A stretch of DNA of 64,000 nucleotides from Zygnema circumcarinatum (lineage: Eukaryota > Streptophyta > Zygnematophyceae > Zygnematales > Zygnemataceae), in the NCBI GenBank assembly GCA_037447605.1, contig CM074805.1, positions 1,645,359 through 1,709,358 of the forward strand, given 5' to 3'. The notes under the pieces were generated by a model, which had not been told where the DNA came from, did not search any database, and worked only from the letters and a program-made list of their open reading frames with translations. Numbering within the stretch: the stretch's first letter is position 1; the number at the start of each line of letters is the position of its first letter. This document shows positions 10,801 to 21,806 of this stretch, one piece after another. Position numbers and translations under genes: made by a program.

Positions 10801-13800
10801 CTTGTTTTCAGGCTTTGTTGCAGGAGAGATATTGTATCGTATTTCAAAATCTGTTTTTTTTTTTTTTTCTGGCGATAAAACGCTGTTGATGTATGTGGCG
10901 CTGGAAGTTAAGTTTTTAAGTTGTAGGCGAAAGCTGGGTTCTCTGCAGAATTGACTTCCTTGTCGTCTCTCAACTTAGAGCGCTGCCACCACATCACGAG
11001 TGCGGGACTGCAGCACCTCAAAGGCATGTTTGCTCCTTGTGTTCAAATATGTCTGCCATCATGTCGCCCTGCCATGGCACTCGTTCCACTCAATACAAAG
11101 TTGTCAATACGACTGAGGCATGATTTCTTTCTTGTCCTCATGACTCTGGAAGAGGAGAAGAACGAGGCAAATAAATGCGAGCACATGCTGCACTTTTTCC
11201 GTTATTTAAAAGGCGCATGTCTTTTTTTCTGTTTGTCTCTCTCTGTCGTAGGTTTTGCAAGCTAGGCTGGCTTCTTTGTGAAGTAAGCATTGCTCAGTCA
11301 TGTCTACATAACAGCTTACATTTGTGGTATCCCTGCGCAGGAATGGTCAATCTTGGCACTCTCAACCTGGCGTATACTAATGTTAGGAAAGGCTTATCTG
11401 CTCTTGAAGGTGGACTTCTCTATTTCAATGTTCACTTTTTCTTCCTTTCAGTTAGTACTTTCAGGTATCCTTGTCAAGGAGCACACAATATAAATTCACT
11501 CTTCAGTTTACTTTTTCAGATACAACTTTTGTATGGAACCCTCAGAGTGTGAACATCAATAGCATGCACTCTCAGGTAGTTTGATTAGTTCTGGGGTTGA
11601 CCTGGTTGAAATTGATCTGTTTGGTGGGCAGCCCTTCACCAGTTGGAGGACTTGAGCTTGGACTCCACGGGGGCATCTGACTCTGACATGCGATATGTGG
11701 GAGGTGAGTGCTCTTTCACCTTGCACATGTTTCAGTTGGCACAAGGGAAGCCGGAAGATGCTGCCTCCATTCACCTTTACGATTGGCTAGTATCTAGAGT
11801 GCATGTTGTCCAGTAAACCGTTGACTGCATACTTGGTTTTTCGAAGTTTCATTCGGCCACACTAGTTTTTAGTACCATCTGCACCTCGATCAGGCCTGTA
11901 ATTTGACGGTGACGAGGTGCCCTGCTGCAGCTCTGGAGAGTCTGCGGAGGTTGGACCTGTCCGACACGCGAGTTGGGGACGAAGGCTTGCAGCGCTTAGG
12001 AAGTGAGGACTGCCATCACATTGTTGCACGCGCTTCCAAAACCTTGTTTGCTTTGGAAGGGCGAGCGTTGCGTGCATCATATTTATCCAATTGATGCTAA
12101 GTCTACAAGGTTTGATGTTAAGGATACAGGTCTCGTGCTTCCTTCCTTTCCATTGGCTGGTGCAACGTGTAATCCTTGACTTGGCTCCTTGCAGATCTGA
12201 CAAAATACTGTAGTTTACCCTTTTTTTTTTGTACAAAAAAACTTGGCGAAGCATCTGTCGACTGATGGCACTCTCAAGATAGTTCGATTGCAGCTCTGTT
12301 GAGACGCAACCCGAGAGGAAGAAACACGGGCCAATGGCTGAGTGATGCCATTTCCATTTTTCCTTGGAGGTGGGTGCAGAGCTCACAGGTCTGGAGGCGC
12401 TAAGTCTGAGCTACTCAGCAGTGACAGATGGCGGCATGCCGGTGCTCACCAAACTGCGGGCGCTCACCTCTCTCAATCTTGACTCCCAGTTCATCACGGA
12501 TGCGGGATTGGCATGCCTCACATGTATGTTGCACTGTGTGGCTACTATGTGTTGCTTTACAGCAAATGGACGCACTATAAGTGTATCTCAGAGAGCATGA
12601 AGACTCTTCTGTTATCATCTGTTCGCATAGCTTTTTGGTTTACAGGACACTGCAGCAGCAGTTTCGTTTGAGCAGGTCCACCTTCCTCTGTAACTGAAAG
12701 GAGCAGGATGTGTTGTGTATTAAAGTAGTATTTGGGGAGCTGGAATACGTGGAAAGAATTGATTGCTCTTCCAAGAACTTACATATAGTGAGTTGCTATT
12801 CAAAATCTGAAGGCAGCCCCTTCGGGACTCGTAGAGGAAGCGTTTCACCATGACCGGCAGTGCCGATCTCGCTCTGACCATGTTTGAAATCTGATGTCTG
12901 GAAGGAGTCTATGCCTTAGCTGCTCAGGAGTATGACTCTTGTTAAGTTTCTTCTCTCTCCCTAACAGTGCAGGGATAAATGAGAGGTCGGAAGCAAGCTG
13001 GGCGGTGGAGGAGCAAATGCGATGAACACGGATTAGGCTGTGATTGCAATTTAGACTGCCAGGGGATCAAATGATGTGCCGAACTGAAGGCAGTTGTCAG
13101 GTTCATTCGTTTTGTGGCGAGTCGGTGTTCTGATGTCGAAGGGGGGGATCGGGGAGTGGCTGCATGCAGCTTTGACAGGGCTCACTTCACTGGACCTTTT
13201 TGGAGCCAAAATAACGGATGTCGGAGCGGGCCATCTGCAGCGTAAGTGGCCCCTCAGTAGTATATGCCGAGGAGAAGAACACTATCAGTTTCTCCTTTGA
13301 CTCATTGAAAGCAAAAGAACGTGTGCGGATTCATATCTTGACGTCAGAATACCTGGAGCAGTCTGCGTTTCCCGCTTTTTCTGCAATGCTTTGTCCTGAA
13401 ACACACGCACTACCCTTCATATGCTGCAGACTTCAAGAACCTTCGCAGTCTGGAGGTGTGCGGGGGGAATCTGACTGACTTGGGGGTCGCGCAGCTCCGC
13501 TGCCTGACCGGTCTGAGATCGCTGAATTTGAGCCAGAATATTCGCCTTACTGACAAGAGCCTTGCCTGCCTCGCAGGTGTGACCTTTTTTGTACATTACC
13601 TGCATATGTACTATGTGCTCCCACCTGCTTCGTTTGTACAGAGCCATGAATGTCAGCATCTGCTCCTCACTAGGGGGGTGGAAATGGGCTACAGGAATGG
13701 ATATGTTGGAGAATTTGAACATCTCGGGCTGCCTTGTGAGCGAAGCCGGGCTGATGCACATCCTTCGGCTGAGCCGTCTCTCCAGGCTCGCCCTCCACTC

Positions 13801-13894
13801 CTGCGAAGTCTCCCGCGGGCAGCTGCAGAAGCTGCGGGCCTCCCCGCACTGCTGCTGGCACCCCGCCCTCTCCGTCACAGGGCTCTCCAGCTGA
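7860..13894 (+). CDS. Plant LRR protein, MGG N-terminus (AT1G15740-like)
   Basis: Leucine-rich repeat protein of the plant group that includes Arabidopsis AT1G15740; molecular function unknown. Exons: 7860-7939, 8295-8385, 8545-8673, 8859-9069, 9479-9625, 9996-10142, 10502-10573, 10949-11023, 11341-11409, 11632-11703, 11931-12002, 12380-12523, 13170-13241, 13430-13576, 13695-13894. All phases join to give 575 aa, close to the family length. It starts MGGFCS, a possible N-myristoylation/palmitoylation signal. Then comes LPRDLSQRVFSEL (residues about 85-100), also conserved in the family. From about residue 105 to the end are roughly 17 LRRs of the 24-residue type (L..L.L....ITD.GL..L). From exon 4 on every intron is phase 1, and five exons are exactly 72 nt, one repeat each. 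Exon 8 must use a GC donor (AAAG/GCATGT) to stay in frame. The first two exon joins are the least certain. Exon 14 (second half) and exon 15 recur after the N gap, see there. Confidence 0.85.
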
Positions 13895-15371
13895 GGGAGG
13901 GAGGCCCTCCGCTCATCTTGTCATTCAAAAGACCTTCAATAATGGCCGGTGCACGGCTGGGAAGCAAGTTTGATGCCGACCTTCCTCGACAAGCGGAAAG
14001 GATTTGTTGGAAAGGAATGCCGTTTCAGAGGGGGCCAGAATTGGTCGCAAGGGCCTTTGGCATGGCCACGCTCGCACGGCACCGAACGTAGCGGTGTGTG
14101 TGTCTGTGTAGAGGAAGTGCCTGCACGTGCGAGAGCATGGACACGGCCAGAAGTAGACCAGATCAGACTGACTCTGCAGGCTATGGCCCTCGGTCCCCCC
14201 TCCCCTCCCCTTTGTGAATAACCCCCCTCCTGTAAAATGCACTAGTCGATATATTCCACTTGGTATAGCTCCATAGTGTCGTAGCTTTTTTTTTTCTTTT
14301 TCCTTCATAGTCGATGCCTGTTTGCGTCGCCAAGCTGGGGCTCATTGCAGAACACACTTTGTGGGCGCTGCGCACCGAACGATGAACCATGAACCATGAA
14401 ACATGCATGTCCTTGTGTCAACATTCGCTACTTACCTCTTAGACTTCCGTCTGTACCATACCCTCACGGTTGTGTGCCTGTGTAGTAAGGCAGTTTCGTG
14501 CTGTGCCTGCAACCTGGTTGAGTGAAACTCGAACCATTCAAAGGATAAGGCTTAGTTACTACAGTCTATCCAAGAAACACAGACATCAACTCGGCACTTC
14601 GCCTACCTTCACCTCACCCACCTCCCGTCTTACACCCACGGAGTGAGCTGAAGGATGCGCTTCGCTCTGAGTGTTTCAAAAAGCTTTAGCATTACGTTGT
14701 TAGTACCGTAAAATAAGCCACTTACAGTCAACACGCTTCCACCGCGTAGAGGATGCTTCGCCCTTAGTTGGACCATTTCAATACAGCGATGAGCCAACCA
14801 AAAGCAAATTGACGACAGGTTGCTCCGTTACGCGCACACCGGGCCTTCGGGTGTGCGCGGACCGCACGGCCGCTGGAGGGGCTCGGGCCCGATTTGGTCG
14901 GTCGGGTTTGAACTGTGCCACGCGTCCCGTGGCGGCAGTCCGGCAGGTGGACCCGCAGAGTGGATCTTGGCGGCGGTTGCTGTCGCCCGCCAGCCCCCTC
15001 GCCCACCTGCGACGCCTACGTGGCAGGCGCTGACGAAGGCGGTGACACGCGTCGCGCTCGGATTGGGTTCCGTCACGACGACGCGGGAAATGTGGGCAGG
15101 TGGACCCGCGAAGGAAGGTGGGCGGGGAGGTAGATCCGGTAAAACTGGACATTGATCCGGAATTTCTGGAGGTGGGTTACGAATACACAAGGTATTGATC
15201 CTGGTTGTGGATCCGCGTGACGATCGCGGATAGCGTTTGACTGCTGGCGCCTCTTGGAGGGAGCGCTCCTGGAGGGAGAGGGAGAGGCGAGGGTGAGGCT
15301 GAGGGAGAGGGAGAGGGAGAGAGGGCGAGAGGGAGAGGGAGAGGGAGAGAGGGAGAGAGGGAGAGGGAGAG
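13895..15371. other. 3' flank of LRR gene, contig end
   Basis: Untranslated and intergenic sequence with no gene seen. Poly-T at 14286-14297 and a GC-rich block at 14820-15130. It ends in the beginning of a GAGAGGG microsatellite at about 15295-15371, where the first contig stops. The whole stretch recurs at 15799-17280. Confidence 0.7.
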
Positions 15372-15381
15372 NNNNNNNNNN
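15372..15381. other. Assembly gap (10 N)
   Basis: Ten undetermined bases. The left side is a GAGAGGG repeat; the right side starts abruptly inside exon 14 of the LRR gene (ACTTGGGGGTCGCGC, the same words as 13478). This is a scaffold join, not biology. Confidence 0.99.
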
Positions 15382-15798
15382 ACTTGGGGGTCGCGCAGCT
15401 CCGCTGCCTGACCGGTCTGAGATCGCTGAATTTGAGCCAGAATATTCGCCTTACTGACAAGAGCCTTGCCTGCCTCGCAGGTGTGACCTTTTTTGTACAT
15501 TACCTGCATATGTACTATGTGCTCCCACCTGCTTCGTTTGTACAGAGCCATGAATGTCAGCATCTGCTCCTCACTAGGGGGGTGGAAATGGGCTACAGGA
15601 ATGGATATGTTGGAGAATTTGAACATCTCGGGCTGCCTTGTGAGCGAAGCCGGGCTGATGCACATCCTTCGGCTGAGCCGTCTCTCCAGGCTCGCCCTCC
15701 ACTCCTGCGAAGTCTCCCGCGGGCAGCTGCAGAAGCTGCGGGCCTCCCCGCACTGCTGCTGGCACCCCGCCCTCTCCGTCACAGGGCTCTCCAGCTGA
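15382..15798 (+). pseudogene. Duplicate of LRR exons 14 (part) and 15
   Basis: Identical in words to 13478-13894, offset by 1904 bases: the second part of LRR exon 14 (15382-15480) and exon 15 (15599-15798) with the same stop codon. It lacks every upstream exon because it begins at the gap edge. It is best read as the same gene end sequenced in the next contig, not as a separate gene or true pseudogene. Confidence 0.85.
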
Positions 15799-17280
15799 GG
15801 GAGGGAGGCCCTCCGCTCATCTTGTCATTCAAAAGACCTTCAATAATGGCCGGTGCACGGCTGGGAAGCAAGTTTGATGCCGACCTTCCTCGACAAGCGG
15901 AAAGGATTTGTTGGAAAGGAATGCCGTTTCAGAGGGGGCCAGAATTGGTCGCAAGGGCCTTTGGCATGGCCACGCTCGCACGGCACCGAACGTAGCGGTG
16001 TGTGTGTCTGTGTAGAGGAAGTGCCTGCACGTGCGAGAGCATGGACACGGCCAGAAGTAGACCAGATCAGACTGACTCTGCAGGCTATGGCCCTCGGTCC
16101 CCCCTCCCCTCCCCTTTGTGAATAACCCCCCTCCTGTAAAATGCACTAGTCGATATATTCCACTTGGTATAGCTCCATAGTGTCGTAGCTTTTTTTTTTC
16201 TTTTTCCTTCATAGTCGATGCCTGTTTGCGTCGCCAAGCTGGGGCTCATTGCAGAACACACTTTGTGGGCGCTGCGCACCGAACGATGAACCATGAACCA
16301 TGAAACATGCATGTCCTTGTGTCAACATTCGCTACTTACCTCTTAGACTTCCGTCTGTACCATACCCTCACGGTTGTGTGCCTGTGTAGTAAGGCAGTTT
16401 CGTGCTGTGCCTGCAACCTGGTTGAGTGAAACTCGAACCATTCAAAGGATAAGGCTTAGTTACTACAGTCTATCCAAGAAACACAGACATCAACTCGGCA
16501 CTTCGCCTACCTTCACCTCACCCACCTCCCGTCTTACACCCACGGAGTGAGCTGAAGGATGCGCTCCGCCCTGAGTGTTTCAAAAAGCTTTAGCATTACG
16601 TTGGTTGTACAGTACCGTGAAATAAGTCACTTCCAGTCAGCACGCTTCCACCGCGTACAGGATGCTTCCTTGCGCCCTTAGTTGTGACCATTTCAATACA
16701 GCGATGAGCCAACCAAGGGCAAATTGACGACAGGTTGCTCCGTTACGCGCACACCGGGCCTTCGGGTGTGCGCGGACCGCACGGCCGCTGGAGGGGCTCG
16801 GGCCCGATTTGGTCGGTCGGGTTTGAACTGTGCCACGCGTCCCGTGGCGGCAGTCCGGCAGGTGGACCCGCAGAGTGGATCTTGGCGGCGGTTGCTGTCG
16901 CCCGCCAGCCCCCTCGCCCACCTGCGACGCCTACGTGGCAGGCGCTGACGAAGGCGGTGACACGCGTCGCGCTCGGATTGGGTTCCGTCACGACGACGCG
17001 GGAAATGTGGGCAGGTGGACCCGCGAAGGAAGGTGGGCGGGGAGGTAGATCCGGTAAAACTGGACATTGATCCGGAATTTCTGGAGGTGGGTTACGAATA
17101 CACAAGGTATTGATCCTGGTTGTGGATCCGCGTGACGATCGCGGATAGCGTTTGACTGCTGGCGCCTCTTGGAGGGAGCGCTCCTGGAGGGAGAGGGAGA
17201 GGCGAGGGTGAGGCTGAGGGAGAGGGAGAGGGAGAGAGGGCGAGAGGGAGAGGGAGAGGGAGAGAGGGAGAGAGGGAGAG
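15382..17280. repeat. False 1.9-kb duplication across the gap
   Basis: Bases 13478-15371 recur here in the same order. The copies are the same up to about 14645. Then a few differences appear: GCTTCGCTCTG versus GCTCCGCCCTG, and short indels around 14700-14770 against 16600-16690. After that they agree again up to the GA array. Few differences, direct order and an N gap between them fit two overlapping contigs or two haplotypes. Confidence 0.85.
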
Positions 17281-17640
17281 GGAGAGAGAGGGAGAGAGGG
17301 AGAGAGGGAGAGAGGGAGAGGGAGAGAGGGAGAAGGAGAGGGAGAGGGAGAGGGAGAGGGAGAGGGAGAGGGAGAGGGAGGGAGAGGGAGAGGGAGAGGG
17401 AGAGGGAGAAGGAGAGGGAGAGGGAGAGGGAGAGGGAGAGGGAGAGGGAGAGGGAGAGGGAGAGGGAGAGGGAGAGGGAGAGGGAAGAGGGAGAGGGAGA
17501 GGGAGAGGGAGGGAGAGGGAGAGGGAGAGGGAGAGGGAGAGGGAGAGGGAGAGGGAGAGGGAGAGGGAGAGGGAGAGGGAGAGGGAGAGGGAGAGGGAGA
17601 GGGAGAGGGAGAGGGAGAGGGATAGAGGGAGGAGAGGAGA
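17168..17640. repeat. Long GGGAGA microsatellite
   Basis: About 470 bases of GGGAGA and GGGAGAGA units. The reverse strand reads as Ser-Pro and Ser-Leu repeats for more than 150 residues with no stop, which is compositional. The array explains the assembly break in the upstream copy. Confidence 0.97.
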
Positions 17641-17948
17641 GGAGTGGGAGAAGGGAAGAGGGACCAATGCTTGGTGGGAAGAGCGCTCATGGCTGCCTGA
17701 CGGGCCCTCACTGCACTTCTTGCCGGCAGGGAAGAGTGGACCTGGCTTCTACAGAGCGGTGACCCGGGCGTTTAAGCGCCTCTGTCAAGCAAGCTCTGCT
17801 GATCTTGCCTCGTGCGCGGGGAGCTTTCCTTCTTTTTTTCTGTTCAGCACTTGCGTTCCGCTCGGCCTTCTTCCATTGAAGCTTCGATCTGAGCTGAATA
17901 TGACAGCTATCCCGTGTCGGCAATCGCTGGTTTCCCTTTCCCTTCGGA

Positions 17949-19875
17949 ATGCGCCGTGCGAGAAGTGCGAGAACGAGAGCAGATGGAGGGCAGGTGAAGG
18001 CGGCCGTCAGAGATGAGCAGGGGGCGGACCAGCAGACGCAGAAGCTGCACTTCGGGCTGTCAAGCACAGAGGGCTCCGAGCAAGGAGCGAAGCTGGTGGC
18101 GACGAAGTGAGTCGGAAGGCACTTGTTTGGCAGCTTATGACTTTGTTGCCAATGATGATGTTGATGATGATTGACTGTTATTTCTTCGCCTTCGTTTGTC
18201 CTCGGTTATGTGCTGGAACGTGATTTGAACTTAAAAAATGCTTAAATTTTCTATCGAATATTTTTTGGGGAGTGGGGGACATTCCAATACTTTGTGAGAG
18301 GACATCGTGCAATCTTCGCATTTTACAAGTGAGCCAGCGTGTTTATCTTCGTTGACTTTGTAGCATCCTGCTTCACGTGTCGTGGTTAACTTATCCGCCC
18401 ATTCACTTTCCGTATTGTTTGATTTTGCACTGGTTTTCAATGCTCATTCGTGTAACTGTTGAGTATTGTCTATGCTCTTGCCCACTGGTTGAAGTGTTTT
18501 ATCTGCGAAGGCTTGCACTCTCCTGAGCCACTTGTGAAAGTTTCTGTGACGATGGTGCTAAATCAAAACTTCTCCCGTTTGCGACTGTATTCAGATCCAA
18601 AAGTGGCCTAGATTGGGCACCTAAATGGAGGAGCTCCCACCGTGCATGTGCTGATAGCCTCCACCATGTCCCAGAGGAGGGAGCGGGACCCTCTGAACAG
18701 CAGACTGCAACACCGGGGATACGTGAGAGAAGTACAGCAGCATTGGAGAAGAGAGAAAAATATGCTGGAGGCAATGGGTCAAAAGGAAGCTTGGCTGTTA
18801 CAAACCCAAAGATATTAGGTTCAGCTCGTACCGTGCGAAAAAAGAGGACTGTGACTGTGAAAGCCGTTACCCCCAAGAAAGGTTTGCCTACCATCGGAAA
18901 CAAAAGGTGAGGCTACGTGTTGCAACCAGGAGAGGTCTGATCTAGGAACTAAGTCATCTCTTGTTTACATGCTTCGCTTCCGAAGCTGTAGACACCCACA
19001 CACTTAGCAACTCCTAGAATTGCTCATATGAATTTCACGTCGCATTTTGGCAGTTGTTCATCAGCAGCTGTTGGGAAATGGTACATAGTTCCTGTTCCGT
19101 CCTACATCTTGCTGTTCCTCTTGCATTGGCATTTATTTCTTTTATGATGGAGGGATTTAGAGATTCGTGACATGACCCACGGATCTAGGGTGGAAAATGT
19201 GAAATTCCTCTAAGCACAGCTTTTCTGTATCTATACGTTCATGCTGTTGCAGAAAGCGAGGGCAGGCTGTTAGTGGCCTGGCCAAGCTGGCAGAGAAGGT
19301 GAGGAATGGACGGCCCGCCAAAGGAGCGGACAAATCAGATGTTAGGCCAGAGGACATTCCTGAACCAGTGAAAATCCCAAAGCTCAGAGTTATGCTAAGT
19401 CAGAAGGAGATTCGAGAAGATTTTATGAAAATCTCAGGACGCAGACCTCCATCGAAACCGAAAAGGCATGCGGTGCAAATATGGGTATGACTTCATTCCC
19501 ACGGCAGTATCCTTTCCTAACTTGCAAGCCAACGTGTGTCTCAAATATCCTTAGATTGTTCACGCTTTGTTCTTCAATCTACGAAGTAGCGGTTATTGTT
19601 GGGTCATGAATAACTGTTGAGTACTATGAGGGGCTGTTGGCCTGAATATTGGATTGTACGACTGACAAAATATACTACTGTTGATGGTGCTGCAGGGGCT
19701 TGCTCTTTGTGCCAATCTAGATTTATGTACCTCACGAGTATACTGATTTCATGGAGTCCAGGAGGACTTACACCAAGAACTGCCAGATTTCGGACCTTGT
19801 GCATGGATTGAACCCATTTCAAATCTTGCGACGGTGGCAAGGTTGCTCGTGCAGCTTCCTGATTGGAGGTGCTGA
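17949..19875 (+). CDS. DUF1639-like basic protein, C-terminus tentative
   Basis: Exons 17949-18106, 18595-18906 and 19253-19484 join in frame with GT-AG junctions. A fourth exon at 19762-19875 (stop at 19873) keeps the frame and is tentative; total 271 aa. The start ATG gives MRRARSARTRADGG. Exon 2 ends in a Lys/Arg-rich stretch. Exon 3 carries LRVMLSQKEIREDFMKISG then RRPPSKPKRHAVQIW, which resembles the plant DUF1639 signature (S..EIEED...TG.RP.R.PK.R...VQ). The usual following LFPGLWL motif is not seen; the proposed exon 4 gives EDLHQELPDFGPCAW instead. No function is established for the family. The basic composition suggests, but does not show, a nuclear location. Confidence 0.5.
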
Positions 19876-21806
19876 AGGCGAATCATGAAGAATCGAAGCA
19901 TTAGTTGGACCTTGCAAAGCTGTCCGCGTTTGGTACAAGGGGTTGATACGGCGCAGTTCGTATTAGGGAAATCGTTCAGGGAAATTAGTGAACTATTGTG
20001 CATGACGTCTTTCTTATCTCTTATGGATGCCAGGGAATAAGTTCGATGCTGAGCTGCTTCTCATCATGCAGTGAGAGGTGATAGAGACCTCCGCCCAGTT
20101 TGGTTAGCCTGGCTGACCGCTTGAAGCGATTCATGCCCCAAAGTGCGCCTCCAGGGTATGGTGTTGAGGTCAGCTGTCCCATTTTTTTTTTCTTTTTCCC
20201 GTTTGAGGGTTAACATAGCATTGGTGCGACTTCTTGGCGCGGAAGTCTGCTGGTTGCCTATGTATTTAGTGAAAGGTGGTTGTTTCATGTATCATAATGT
20301 GGAGGACATAATCATTGTAAAGTCTGTTTTTGAAAAGTTCCTTCACTCCTTTGAGACGAGAGTAAAAGAATTCTTCGGTTTTTCACCGAGACCCTGGAGC
20401 CTCAAATGGACAAGCCTTAAGATAAGAGACACTGGGGAATCCATCCAAATGTTAGTCTCGATCTTGCATGCTGATCTGCTACTTTAAGTAGGTCATGCAC
20501 TGCATATCAGTCAATCCTCTTCACCAACTGCTTAAACTGGTTGGAGCCAGCCTGGCCTCGTTCGGTCATAAGACAGTGAGGAAATGGAATTGACGATAGT
20601 CCACCGTCCATCTGGTCGATGGATGGCCATGCATCACCCACGTCTGCAAGTGACAATTATCGGTGCGCACTTAATTCAAAAAGTGCAAAATAATGACTTT
20701 GGCATATACATTTTATTCCTTTTTAACTCATGAGTATGACGAAGGCAGGATTAATTATAGAAACGTGTCGTATAGAAAATGTAAATGAGAGGGATCCGCC
20801 GTTCAAACTGGCGAAGGAAAAAAATCGTTTCCATTTCTCTGTTGTGTGATCGAAGTAAAAGCCTAAACTTCTTGCAACGTACTTTTATTCGCTGTCTGTA
20901 TTTGTTTAGACAATCAATTGTATGACTGAAACCTACTGCACCGCCATACCAGCTTAACTACATTCAGAATCGTATGCTGCGAGACCGACAGGAAACGTTT
21001 TTCAAATTATAGAGGTTGTATAACCTGAGTTTGTAAAAGCTGCACGACATAACAACAACATATATTACAACATTATTTTCTCAAAAAGGTGCTAGTCGAT
21101 GCTTAGACCTCTACATAGTTCATTTGCCAAAATGTGATTCAGATAACCTTGCAAATTGAAATTGGCAGCTAACTTGAAAAGCACCTCTGCGCGGCTTGCT
21201 TCACGGACGCACTTTTTTACCCTTGTGCCACAAAAAAGGACCTTGTGTTGGGTAAAGCTCCTTCAGTAAGTGATAAACAATTGTTTGAAATTATCCAATT
21301 CCACACGACCCTCACATGTCGAAGAGTGTTGTGAGCCGCACCCCATCCTATCGAGCAAGCAACCATCCACAAATCCACTGCATATCCACACGAATCCGAG
21401 CAGTACAAGTTTATTGACAAAAATATGAACACTTCTTCCGGCCAGAGATCTAGTAAGGGCTGGCGATCAGGCTGGCAAAGAACACTAGGAATTGCCAGTT
21501 CACACTAGAACACGAGGCACGGCCTTACTCTAAGTTTCCTGGTCTCCAGGATTCCGTATTGAATGTATTGAATAAAGGTACAAGAACTCTGGCAAAAGGC
21601 GGATAAAACCCCCTTTCCCCTTTCTTCCGGGTTTCACCCAGAGGACATGATTTGGTTCATCACTTGCGCGCAAGCGAAACACGGACAAGCAGAGAAACAG
21701 GAGGCAAGAATACTTACAAGAGTAGCAGGACCTACAGCAGGTACAGGAACCAACTGGGAAAAGGCTACTCAAAGCCACCCGTTCAAACATAAAAATAAAA
21801 TTACAT
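19876..21806. other. Gene-free interval between convergent genes
   Basis: Lies between the 3' end of the DUF1639-like gene (+) and the 3' end of the hybrid kinase (-). AT-rich, with poly-T at 20181-20196. Short frames such as 20300-20487 match nothing I recognise and lack splice context. The right part is expected to hold the 3' untranslated region of the kinase. Confidence 0.6.

Noticed and set aside
15382-15798. A second, tandemly duplicated LRR gene
   Set aside because: Starts abruptly at an N gap mid-exon and is identical to the first copy through introns and 3' flank; explained by overlapping contigs.
16743-17711. Reverse-strand frame of more than 300 codons rich in Ser-Pro
   Set aside because: Pure translation of the GGGAGA microsatellite; no splice or homology support.
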